A stretch of 64,000 bases of DNA from Pseudomonadota bacterium (GTDB taxonomy: Bacteria > Chloroflexota > UBA5177 > JAJPKF01), in the NCBI GenBank assembly GCA_021323865.1, contig JAJPKF010000019.1:62001-126000 (forward strand), read 5' to 3'. A program made the position numbers and the translations under genes. Position 1 is the stretch's first letter. Each line of letters begins with the position of its first letter. Shown here piece after piece: positions 29,874-38,548 of this stretch. Below the pieces are notes generated by a model, which had not been told where the DNA came from, made no database searches, and worked only from the letters and a program-made list of their open reading frames with translations.

Positions 29874-30635
29874 ATGGCCATGAGCCTTCTCGACCGACTG
29901 GCGGCCTGTGTCGAGAAGGAGGAGGCGGTCGCGCTCGCGACGGTGATTGCAGGACCCGACTCCGTTGGCTCGCGAGCCCTCGTCACCGGTCAGGGTGAGC
30001 TGAACGGCCAACTTGGCGGCGTACCCCGGGATACGGCGATCGACGAGGCACTTGCGAGTCTGTCTTCCGAGACGAGCGGTACGATCAGTATCGGTGACTA
30101 CGAGGTGTTCGTCGATGTTTACCCTCCGCCGCCCAAGCTGGTCATCGTGGGAGCCGTGGAGGTTGCCCAACGCTTGACGCGCCTGGCCAAGGAGCTCGGT
30201 TATCGGGTCATCGTGACCGATGCGCGGGCTGCCTTTGCTACCGCGGAGCGCTTTCCCGATGCAGATGAAGTCGTCAAGGGTTGGCCCCAAGAAGTGCTGC
30301 CGAGGATCAAGTTCGGCGAGTCGACCTACGTGGTGCTGCTGAGTCACGACCCCAAATTCGACGAGCCGACGCTCCAGCACGTCCTTCCGACGCCGGTTCG
30401 CTACGTGGGCGCGATCGGCTCTCGGCGGACCCAGGAACAGCGCCGTCAGCGTCTGCTGGCCTCGGGCTTCGACGAGACCGTCCTGGAGAAGCTCTATGGA
30501 CCGGTTGGTCTCGACCTTGGCGGAAAGACGGCAGAGGAGATGGCGCTCGCGATCCTGGGCGAGATAACGGCGGTACGACATGGCGCAGATGGCGGCTTCC
30601 TGCGGCGACGGCTGCAACCGGCCCTGACTGCCTGA
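29874..30635 (+). CDS. XdhC/CoxI family protein (molybdenum hydroxylase maturation)
   Basis: PPKLVIVGAVEVAQRLTRLAKELGYRVIVTDAR, YVVLLSHDPKFDEPTL, YVGAIGSRRTQEQRRQRL, DLGGKTAEEMALAILGEITA. Confidence 0.9.
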   Translation: MAMSLLDRLAACVEKEEAVALATVIAGPDSVGSRALVTGQGELNGQLGGVPRDTAIDEALASLSSETSGTISIGDYEVFVDVYPPPPKLVIVGAVEVAQRLTRLAKELGYRVIVTDARAAFATAERFPDADEVVKGWPQEVLPRIKFGESTYVVLLSHDPKFDEPTLQHVLPTPVRYVGAIGSRRTQEQRRQRLLASGFDETVLEKLYGPVGLDLGGKTAEEMALAILGEITAVRHGADGGFLRRRLQPALTA

Positions 30636-30747
30636 GACGAGCGAGCGGCTGTAGGGACCGTCGAGCCGGCGGTAGCGGCCCTGCTTCCGTGTGTGACAGC
30701 AGACTCCCGCGGGCGATTCCCTCTACCTGCGCGCCTTGCTCGGCACG

Positions 30748-31047
30748 CTAACTGACGGAAGGGCCGGTGGTGAGATAGCTGTGCACTTGATGGACCTCCA
30801 TCTCGGGATCGCTCGAGATTCCGACCTCCTTGGCGTAGGGCACAATCTGCTCACGTGCGAATTTCTCGAACGTCTCCTGGTTCTCCCAGACGTCCACGAT
30901 GCGCAGCCCTGTATCAGTCTGGGCGACCGAGTGGAAGATGCCTCCGGGAGCGCCCGGCCCCATGGGTCGGAGACCCATCCTCTCGACGATCTTGTCGTAC
31001 TGGTCGGTCGTCGCTCCGGGGAAGCGCATTTCAACAGCAATGGGCAT
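30748..31047 (-). CDS. Small hypothetical protein, possibly dimeric alpha/beta-barrel (ABM-like)
   Basis: MPIAVEMRFPGATTDQYDKIVERMGL...GGIFHSVAQTDTGLRIVDVWENQETFEKFAREQI pattern; upstream caggaggctg SD. Confidence 0.65.
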   Translation of the reverse strand: MPIAVEMRFPGATTDQYDKIVERMGLRPMGPGAPGGIFHSVAQTDTGLRIVDVWENQETFEKFAREQIVPYAKEVGISSDPEMEVHQVHSYLTTGPSVS

Positions 31048-31150
31048 ATCAGCCTCCTGTAGAGATCTGTCGGATCGTGCCGACACCAGCACCGTACGTC
31101 AAGCGTCTTCCAAATGTCTTCCGGCTCACTGCCCGCGGGTGGGGTTGGGC

Positions 31151-32326
31151 TTAGCGCCACCCGGCAGTGGGCGTGAGGAGCAGCGTGTGCGTTCGACCCG
31201 CTTGGGCCCCAAGGGTCAGAACCTGGCCGTGCATGTTGATCGCGACTCCCCGTTCGAGCGTCCAGCCGCTGTTCGGAGGCAGCAGGTCCTGGAGAAAGGC
31301 GGGCCGTCGGCTCGGGAGCCAGAGCACGGCACTATCCGGGGAGCCGCCGTTGTTTCCCACGGCCACCATCCGTCCCGAAGGACTGACGGCAAGACCGCCC
31401 AGTCCCCAGAACAAGCCAGAGCCGGGTGGCGCTTCCAGGCGGGGCAGATCGTCGACGGAAGGAGGGCCCGCCTTCGTGCCGGTGAGCCGGCCGGCCCAAC
31501 CCCAGCCGAGATCGTAGCCGTTTCCGCCCTCTCCACCGGCATAGATGTGAGATCCGCGGCAGGCAAGGAGGTCGATACCGCTGGTCTCAGTGGCGATGCC
31601 CTGGCCGAGACGGTAGGCGTCGGTGCCGGCCCTCGCCCACAGCAGCATGCAGCTGACGGCCTCCTGTGACCGCGTATCACCGCAGCCCGCGATAACCACT
31701 CGGCGGCCCTGATTCCAAATCGTCTCGCCCCGCCCGCCTGAGTAACCGTCCTTGAGGGGCAGCAGGTGGGCCGCGCTGTACGCTCCGGACTTCGGAAGCC
31801 AAACGGCTGGCCGTTCACTCCGTCGTGCTGGCCCCGCATGGAGGCGTCGCACGGTGCCGACGATGAGACCTTTGGCGTCGATCGCAGCCACGTCTGTGAC
31901 CTTATAGCCGGGGACGTTGGAACGTATCGGTATCCACACCATCTGATTGGAACGGGGAACAGCAACGAACCAGCGGCTCCGGGAATCTGTCCCCGCCGTC
32001 ACGAGGAGGCGGTTATCGTCGCTCAGGCCGATGACTGCCGCGCTCGACGATCCGGGTGGACGACCCAGATCCTTCAAATGGCCGGCGGTGTCAAGGAAGA
32101 CGGTATTGAGCTTGGTCAGATCGCCGGCCACCACCCCAAAGTCGTTTAGGGATACGGGCCATACGCCTCGTCTGGTGGGATTGAGTACCCGGAGGTGGAA
32201 CCGAATGTCTGTTCCGCTTGAACGGGTTGCGCCGACCGCTTGCATCGGGACGGCAGATGAAGGCCATGCGAAGGCGAGTGTCGTTGACATCGACACGACC
32301 AAGAGGAAGGCAAGGCGGCGTGTCAT
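31151..32326 (-). CDS. Secreted hypothetical protein (beta-propeller/HAF-like)
   Basis: Signal peptide LAFLLVVSMSTTLAFAWPSSAV; repeating beta-rich pattern (DFGVVAGDLTKLNTVFLD..., KGLIVGTVRR..., GQVLTLGAQ). Confidence 0.6.
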   Translation of the reverse strand: MTRRLAFLLVVSMSTTLAFAWPSSAVPMQAVGATRSSGTDIRFHLRVLNPTRRGVWPVSLNDFGVVAGDLTKLNTVFLDTAGHLKDLGRPPGSSSAAVIGLSDDNRLLVTAGTDSRSRWFVAVPRSNQMVWIPIRSNVPGYKVTDVAAIDAKGLIVGTVRRLHAGPARRSERPAVWLPKSGAYSAAHLLPLKDGYSGGRGETIWNQGRRVVIAGCGDTRSQEAVSCMLLWARAGTDAYRLGQGIATETSGIDLLACRGSHIYAGGEGGNGYDLGWGWAGRLTGTKAGPPSVDDLPRLEAPPGSGLFWGLGGLAVSPSGRMVAVGNNGGSPDSAVLWLPSRRPAFLQDLLPPNSGWTLERGVAINMHGQVLTLGAQAGRTHTLLLTPTAGWR

Positions 32327-32401
32327 TGAGTCCCCCCGATGGATGAGGTCGCGGCGTTGCCGTCTCAGGCTAGTTGGTTGTCGAAGCTGCCGGGCCGAGG
32401 A

Positions 32402-33478
32402 TCAGGAATTGGATATGCCCGACCGTAGCTCCCGCATCTCGGCTGCCATTTCCTGTCGTAGGGTTTCCCGACAAGCAGCGTCGGCGAAACCAACCTCCAG
32501 AGCGGTGACCGTCAGCTGCCAAAGCTCATCCAACTGGAAGTCGAGGGCCTCGTGAATGCGGATCATCTCACGGCTCACTGTGGTGTCCGAACAGGTCCGG
32601 CTGTCGGTGCTGACCGTCACTCGGATTCCGTAGTCGTAATAGAAGCGGATGGGGTGAGCCGAGAGGCAGCTCACCGACTTTGTCTGGACGTTGCTGTAAG
32701 GACACATGTCGAGGCAGATGCCCCGCTCCCGCAGGAGAGGGAGGAGGCCTGGGTCTTCGCGAGAGCGGGTCCCGTGGCCGATTCGGGACACGCCGACAAC
32801 CTCAACGGCATCGCGTACGCTCTCTGCTCCGGCGCCCTCTCCGGCATGGGCAGTCATACCGTAGCCGGCCTCGCGAGCATATTGCATGGCATCCAGGTGC
32901 TCGAGGATCGGAAAGGGAGCCTCGTCCCCAGCGATATCGAACCCTACGACCCCGTGTCCTAGGAAGCGTTCACCCGCGCGGGCGACCTCGAGGTTCTGTT
33001 CGGGAGGACGGTGCCGCATGGCGCAGAGAATGATCCCGCCCTCGAGGCCAAAGTCGCGGGCACCCGCCTGCCATCCACGGGTCACGGCTGCAATCGCGTC
33101 CGTAAGGCTCATGCCGGCGCGAGTGTGAAGGGAGGGCGCGAAGCGCGGCTCTAGATAGCGGACATTCTCCCGTCGCGCATCCTCGCACAGCTCGTACACC
33201 ACCCGTTCCAAGGCCTCCGGCTGCTGCAGCACGCTCAGTGGAATGACGAATCGCTCCAGATACTGCGCCAAGCTGCGGCATTCCTCCGGGACCACGCACG
33301 CATCTTCGAGCTCTTCTTCACGAACGGGCAGCGGGATGTCATGATCCCGCGCCAGCTGTGAAATAGTGCTCACACGGAGGCAGCCGTCGAGGTGGACGTG
33401 AAGCTCGGCCTTCGGCATCCGGTTAATGAGGCCGGGCAGCGATTGTACCGACCAGGTTTGCGTTTCGAGGGCTGTCAT
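32402..33478 (-). CDS. add: Adenosine deaminase
   Basis: MPKAELHVHLDGCLRVSTI, GYGMTAHAGEGAGAESV, RIGHGTRS, VSTDSRTCSDTTVSRE; start chosen at MTALETQ behind ggaggaaaagga SD. Confidence 0.88.
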   Translation of the reverse strand: MTALETQTWSVQSLPGLINRMPKAELHVHLDGCLRVSTISQLARDHDIPLPVREEELEDACVVPEECRSLAQYLERFVIPLSVLQQPEALERVVYELCEDARRENVRYLEPRFAPSLHTRAGMSLTDAIAAVTRGWQAGARDFGLEGGIILCAMRHRPPEQNLEVARAGERFLGHGVVGFDIAGDEAPFPILEHLDAMQYAREAGYGMTAHAGEGAGAESVRDAVEVVGVSRIGHGTRSREDPGLLPLLRERGICLDMCPYSNVQTKSVSCLSAHPIRFYYDYGIRVTVSTDSRTCSDTTVSREMIRIHEALDFQLDELWQLTVTALEVGFADAACRETLRQEMAAEMRELRSGISNS

Positions 33479-33510
33479 TTCCTTTTCCTCCCCGTCTGCG
33501 GGAATCGAGC

Positions 33511-34836
33511 TCAAGGCACCGTGGCGAGAACCGGATGCCTGCGCGCGGGAGCCGACGGTCCCATCTCGAACGCCTGCCGGGCGCGCACCTCCAGATCCGC
33601 CGGGCGGATGTCAGCTTCACGACCCGTCGCGACGTGGAGCTCGGCTAGGAGCTCTCCCCTATGAATCGACCCACCGCCCGGTTTGGCGCGAATCATCACG
33701 CCCGCTTCGGCCGCGACTGGCTCGTCCTTCGCTCGCCGGCCGGCGCCCAATTCCATGGCGACTGCCCCAATCTCGAGAGCGTCGACGCCGTGCACAAAGC
33801 CGTCGGCCGTCGCTTCGACCTGGATGATCCGCGTGGCCCGAGGGAGCCGATTTGGGTCTTCGATGACCCGCACATCACCTCCCTGCGCACTTACCATGCG
33901 GCACAACGTCTCAAATGCCGTGCCACTCTCGAGCAGGGGCTGCAGGATTGCCCGGCCCGCGCCTTCGTCAGATGCCATTCCCGCCATCACCAGGATCAGC
34001 GATCCCAGGAACAGAACCTCTTCACGCAGGTCCTCGGGCCCGACCCCTTGCAGGGTCTCGACGGCTTCCTTGACCTCGAGCGCGTTCCCGACGGCTAGGC
34101 CGAGGGGCTCGTCCATGGACGTAACGACCGCTCGGGTCACCTTACCGGCGGCTGTTCCGATCTCCACCATCTGCGTCGCGAGCCCAACGGCGTCGTCCAG
34201 GGTTTGCATGAACGCGCCCCGTCCACACTTAACATCAAGCAGGATGCCGTCGGCACCTGCGGCGATCTTCTTGCTCATGACGGAGCTGGCGATCAAGGGC
34301 TTCGAGTCGACCGTACCCGTCTGATCGCGCAGACCGTAGATGATGCCGTCGGCGGGCACCAGCTCCAATGTCTGTCCGGTTACGGCAATTCCAATTCGCT
34401 TGACCTGGTCGACGAACTCGTCGAGGGTGAGATTGACGCGCATCCCGGGAATCGCTTCCAGCTTGTCCAACGTTCCGCCCGTATGCGCCAGGCCGCGGCC
34501 CGAGAGCTTGGGGAACTTGATCCCTGCCGCCGCAACGAGCGGACCCAGAACCAATGTCACCTTGTCACCGACACCGCCCGTCGAGTGCTTGTCGGCTTTG
34601 AAGCCGTCCACTTTGCTGAGGTCCACGGTGTCGCCCGATGCGACCATGGCGAGGGTCAGATCGAGCGTCTCCTCGGCCGAGAGACCGCGAATATACATCG
34701 CCATGAGCAGGGCGCCGATCTGGTAATCCGGAACTGCGCCGTCCGCGATCGCCTGAACCAGATGCTCTATCTCTGTTCTCGTCAGGACCGCCCCATCTCG
34801 TTTTCGCTTGATGAGATCGAGATAGGTTCGGCTCAT
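33511..34836 (-). CDS. Pyrimidine-nucleoside (thymidine) phosphorylase
   Basis: GDTVDLSKVDGFKADKHSTGGVGDKVTLVLGPLVAAAGIKFPKLSGRGLAHTGGTLDKLEAIPG. Confidence 0.95.
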   Translation of the reverse strand: MSRTYLDLIKRKRDGAVLTRTEIEHLVQAIADGAVPDYQIGALLMAMYIRGLSAEETLDLTLAMVASGDTVDLSKVDGFKADKHSTGGVGDKVTLVLGPLVAAAGIKFPKLSGRGLAHTGGTLDKLEAIPGMRVNLTLDEFVDQVKRIGIAVTGQTLELVPADGIIYGLRDQTGTVDSKPLIASSVMSKKIAAGADGILLDVKCGRGAFMQTLDDAVGLATQMVEIGTAAGKVTRAVVTSMDEPLGLAVGNALEVKEAVETLQGVGPEDLREEVLFLGSLILVMAGMASDEGAGRAILQPLLESGTAFETLCRMVSAQGGDVRVIEDPNRLPRATRIIQVEATADGFVHGVDALEIGAVAMELGAGRRAKDEPVAAEAGVMIRAKPGGGSIHRGELLAELHVATGREADIRPADLEVRARQAFEMGPSAPARRHPVLATVP

Positions 34837-35036
34837 GAGCTCCGGTTCAGCGTTTCCCAGAGTATATCAGCGAGAAACCAGGTCGAGCCCGGCCCTGAAG
34901 TGCCAATCGCAAGGCAAGAGCATGGGCATCGGCCACCGATCGCGGGCCGGCTACAGGTGCGCCTCGAGGGTAGGCCGTCATGGCCCAATTGAAATCCGGA
35001 GGGCGTCACGGAGGGAGCGCCGGTAGGCGCTGCCGG

Positions 35037-35828
35037 TTAGGCCGCGGAGGGCTGGTTTCCGACCGGTCGCTGAGGCATCATGAGCCGGCGCCGGAGCGAT
35101 CGGATGGCCTGGACTTCGATCTGCTGCACGCGGGAACCCGAGAGGCCCAGCTCGTCGCCAATGTCGTTGCAGGTGCGGTTCTCACCGTATCGCATCTGCA
35201 GAATCTGTCGCTGACGGCTGTCTAGATTCTCGAGCAGCGGCTCGAGAATTGTCTCCACCTCCGCCTGAGCGAAGGCGTTCTCCGTCGTCTCGTCGGCAAC
35301 CATGTCCTGCAGGGTGAACTCTCCCTCAACCTCTCCCATAGTGCGGTCGAGCGAGAGGGGAGTCGCCGAGATAGACCCGAGGGCGAACTCCGCGGTCTCG
35401 AGGTCGATGCCCGCCTCTGCAGCCACCATCTCGGTGGTCACGCGCTCATGCTGCTGGAGTAGCTTCTCCTCGACGCGTCGCAACCGGCGGGCGATTTGCT
35501 GGGTGCTCTCGCCGATGCGTACAACTGAGGTGTGCCGGCTCAGGAATCGGCGAAGCTGCGCCTCGATCCACCAGCCGGCATAGCTGGTGAAACGGACCCC
35601 TCGTTCGGGATCGTAGTGTCGTGCCGCCAGCATGAGGCCGATGTTGGCCTCCTGGATGAGGTCGTCAATGTCGACGCCCTCGCGTCGGTACCTGTTTGCC
35701 ATATACATGGCAAACCTGAGATTCGCCTCGACCAGCTCGTTGATGGCCGATTCGTCTCCCCCTCGTATCCGGTGTCCTAGCTCCTGTTCGCTCTCCAGAG
35801 TTAATGTGCCCGCCGTCGTTGGGTTCAT
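35037..35828 (-). CDS. Sigma-70 family RNA polymerase sigma factor (RpoD/RpoH-like)
   Basis: LVEANLRFAMYMANRYRREGVDIDDLIQEANIGLMLAARHYDPERGVRFTSYAGWWIEAQLRRFL (region 2); C-terminal HTH QILQMRYGENRTCNDIGDELGLSGSRVQQIEVQAIRSLRR. Confidence 0.92.
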   Translation of the reverse strand: MNPTTAGTLTLESEQELGHRIRGGDESAINELVEANLRFAMYMANRYRREGVDIDDLIQEANIGLMLAARHYDPERGVRFTSYAGWWIEAQLRRFLSRHTSVVRIGESTQQIARRLRRVEEKLLQQHERVTTEMVAAEAGIDLETAEFALGSISATPLSLDRTMGEVEGEFTLQDMVADETTENAFAQAEVETILEPLLENLDSRQRQILQMRYGENRTCNDIGDELGLSGSRVQQIEVQAIRSLRRRLMMPQRPVGNQPSAA

Positions 35829-36196
35829 CTATCCATCCCGGGTAGTTTTGTCGCCAACCCTCCCCCACCAGGTCGGGGGGCGCTAGGTCATTTGGGGGAT
35901 ACACTCCCGCTCACGAGGAGAAGCTTACCCGAGAACGAAACGGAAGTACATCACCCGGCTGTACCAGCCGAAATAGGAAGTTTGGGCTATCTTTTTACCC
36001 GGCAGCAATGAAAGCGGGGCAAATAGGCTAGCCGAGACGGGGCACCCGTTTGGCAGAACCGGCTGATCGGGTCAGGCGACTGTAACCTGAAACGCTCAGC
36101 GAGCAACCACGTCGCAACTCGAGATGCAGTTGCCAGGGGTTGACAAAGCATCTATGGCCTGGATTGAACCCGTACGTTGTGCCGGTCATCCCAGAG

Positions 36197-37294
36197 CTAT
36201 GAGACCTGCCTGAGATGGATGCCGGAGAGATCCTTGAGACTGCCGCATCCGGCCAGATGCATGTCGAGCTGCAGCTCCGCCCGCAGCATCTCCAGCACCC
36301 GAAGCGCACCCGCCTCTCCATCACAGGCCAGGCCCCAGACGTAGGGCCGCCCGATCATGACCGCCTTCGCACCCAGGATGAGCGCTTTCATGACATCGGT
36401 GCCCCGTCGGACCCCTCCATCCAGCAGGACCTCGCATTGTTTGCCGACAGCCTCCACAATACTGGGCAGGGCGTCAACGGTGGCGATGCACTGGTCCAGC
36501 TGGCGACCTCCGTGATTTGATACGACCACCATCTTGGCGCCATGCTCCACAGCGAGACGAGCATCTTCAGCCGCCAGTAGCCCCTTGATGCCGATTGGCA
36601 ATCGTGTCCTACCGGCAATCCAGTCCACGTCGTCCCAGCTGAGGGCCGGATTCCACAGTGACGAGATGTATGCCGCCAAACCGGAACCTCCGGTCTCGGG
36701 CAGCCGCCGGTAGAGATACTGCAACAGGTTGGCCACCTCCACGCCCTCAGGGAGGGCGAAGCTGTTTCGCTCATCCGCCTCCCGGCGACCCGCAATGGGC
36801 ATGTCGACGGTGATAATGATGGCGCCGGCGCCGGCGGCTTCGGCACGCTGGACGAGGTCGAGTGTCACCGACCGATCCGAGTAGCAGTAGAGCTGGAACC
36901 ACCACGCACCGGCATACTCGGCTACCTCCTCGATGGTTCGGGTAGCCAGGGTGCTGAGCGAGAAGATGGTGCCGGCTCGCTTGGCGGCGGCTGCCGAGGC
37001 GATCTCGCCGTCCGGACAGCAGAGCCGTTGAAAGCTGACCGGCGAGCAGAGTATCGGCATGGAGACCTGCTCGTCGAGAACCGTGACGCTCAGGTCGACC
37101 GCGTCGACTCCGCGCAGCATACGGGGAACGATGCGCCATCGTTGGAAGGCTTCGCGGTTGCCGCGAAGGGTGTTCTCGTCGCCGGAGCCACCCGCGATGT
37201 AGTCATAGTGCGAGGGAGGCAGCCGGCCGCGAGCCAGCTCCTGGTATTCCTCCAGGTTGAGGCCGGCGGCGACTTCCAAGGGGGCCTCGGCCAT
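36197..37294 (-). CDS. FMN-dependent alpha-hydroxy-acid oxidizing protein
   Basis: HYDYIAGGSGDENTLRGNREAFQRWRIVPRMLRGV, WFQLYCYSDR, VDMPIAGRREAD, GIKGLLAAEDARLAVEHGAKMVVVSNHGGRQLD, GGVRRGTDVMKALILGAKAVMIGRPYVWGLA. Confidence 0.93.
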   Translation of the reverse strand: MAEAPLEVAAGLNLEEYQELARGRLPPSHYDYIAGGSGDENTLRGNREAFQRWRIVPRMLRGVDAVDLSVTVLDEQVSMPILCSPVSFQRLCCPDGEIASAAAAKRAGTIFSLSTLATRTIEEVAEYAGAWWFQLYCYSDRSVTLDLVQRAEAAGAGAIIITVDMPIAGRREADERNSFALPEGVEVANLLQYLYRRLPETGGSGLAAYISSLWNPALSWDDVDWIAGRTRLPIGIKGLLAAEDARLAVEHGAKMVVVSNHGGRQLDQCIATVDALPSIVEAVGKQCEVLLDGGVRRGTDVMKALILGAKAVMIGRPYVWGLACDGEAGALRVLEMLRAELQLDMHLAGCGSLKDLSGIHLRQVS

Positions 37295-37464
37295 TGCCTT
37301 TCATCCTACGGAACCCACGAACGGTTGCGTCAAGACTACTGCTGGTCAGCATTGGACATCGAAACGGCGGTCGCGCGCGGGGCTCCGCTCGAGTTCGAGG
37401 CGGTGGGCCCGGAGACGGGAGACTGACAATCCAGCCGATAGAGAATGGATCTGTGGAACAAGAG

Positions 37465-37692
37465 ATGCGGGTGCTCGAGCTGCGACCGGACGATGGTCCG
37501 CCCGAGGACCGCTACGCGCTCGATCTTATGGCCGCACTGGTAGGCCACAGCGGTGTGGAGGGCATAACCCGAAGCGCTGACGGCGGATTGATACTGCGCT
37601 ACGATCCGGACCTCTGTGGTGAAAAGACGCTTCGAAGTGTGGTGGAAGGGAGCGGTTACGGCTCATGGCTGCCGTCCTACCGCACCCGGTAG
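37465..37692 (+). CDS. Small HMA-fold-like protein lacking CxxC (start uncertain; GTG at 37453 also possible)
   Basis: GVEGITRSADGGLILRYDPDLCGEKTLRSVVEGSGY resembles the core of heavy-metal-associated domains; overlaps fdhD start. Confidence 0.5.
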   Translation: MRVLELRPDDGPPEDRYALDLMAALVGHSGVEGITRSADGGLILRYDPDLCGEKTLRSVVEGSGYGSWLPSYRTR

Positions 37693-38543
37693 ACGCGGAG
37701 ACGGTCCTTACCGACCCCGTAGAAGTTCCCGATGTGTCGATATGCACCGCTGAGTCCCTGCAGCTCCGCACCGACCTGGTAGCACCGGAGGAGCCGCTGC
37801 AGATCCGGTTGGCGGGATGCGATCTGTCCGTCACCATGCGATCTCCGGGGGATGACTTTGATCTCGTCATTGGGTTTCTGCTCTCGGAAGGGATCATCGA
37901 CGACTCCTCCCAGATCGCCTCGATTCGCTTCTGCCCTGATGCCGACGGCGCGCTGAGTCAGAACATCGTCAACGTCAATCTCGCCTCTTCTGGTCATGTG
38001 CAAGGCATTGAACCCCGACCGTTCCGAGCCAACAGCAGCTGTGGCGTCTGCGGACGGACGACGATCGATGATCTGCTGGCGCAGACATCGCCCCTGGCCA
38101 CCGGTCCTCTGGTCTCATTTCAGACGCTGGCCAGCCTTCCCGCCCTTCTATCGGAGCGCCAGCCGCTGTTTCACGCCACCGGCGGAATCCATGCCGCCGG
38201 GCTGTTTTCGCATATCGGCAGATTACTTGTGGTCCGGGAGGACATCGGCCGCCACAACGCCGTGGACAAGGTTATCGGACACGCCGCCAGAACCGGGCTG
38301 GATCCAGGCTCCGGGATGCTTCTGGTGAGTGGACGGGTTTCCTTCGAGGTGGTGCAGAAGGCGCTCCGTGCCGGGATTGCTGTGGTTGCGGCCGTCTCCG
38401 CGCCGTCCAGCCTGGCGGTCGCGCTGGCTCGATCCGCCGGGATGACGCTGGTCGGTTTCTTGCGAGAGGGACGATGCAACATCTACGCCGGTCAGGAGCG
38501 GGTTGTGTTCGGCTGGAGTGAGACGGCCGGCGGGGTGAACTGA
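37665..38543 (+). CDS. fdhD: Formate dehydrogenase accessory sulfurtransferase FdhD
   Basis: DFDLVIGFLLSEGII, NSSCGVCGRTTIDDL, FHATGGIHAAGLF, VREDIGRHNAVDKVIG, LLVSGRVSFEVVQKAL. Confidence 0.95.
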   Translation: MAAVLPHPVDAETVLTDPVEVPDVSICTAESLQLRTDLVAPEEPLQIRLAGCDLSVTMRSPGDDFDLVIGFLLSEGIIDDSSQIASIRFCPDADGALSQNIVNVNLASSGHVQGIEPRPFRANSSCGVCGRTTIDDLLAQTSPLATGPLVSFQTLASLPALLSERQPLFHATGGIHAAGLFSHIGRLLVVREDIGRHNAVDKVIGHAARTGLDPGSGMLLVSGRVSFEVVQKALRAGIAVVAAVSAPSSLAVALARSAGMTLVGFLREGRCNIYAGQERVVFGWSETAGGVN

Positions 38544-38548
38544 CCGAC

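Noticed and set aside
35985-36070. Possible cyclic-di-GMP riboswitch (gcggggcaaataggctagccgagacggggcaccc)
   Set aside because: Superficial GGCAAA/GACG similarity only; the GEMM core and receptor sequences are absent.
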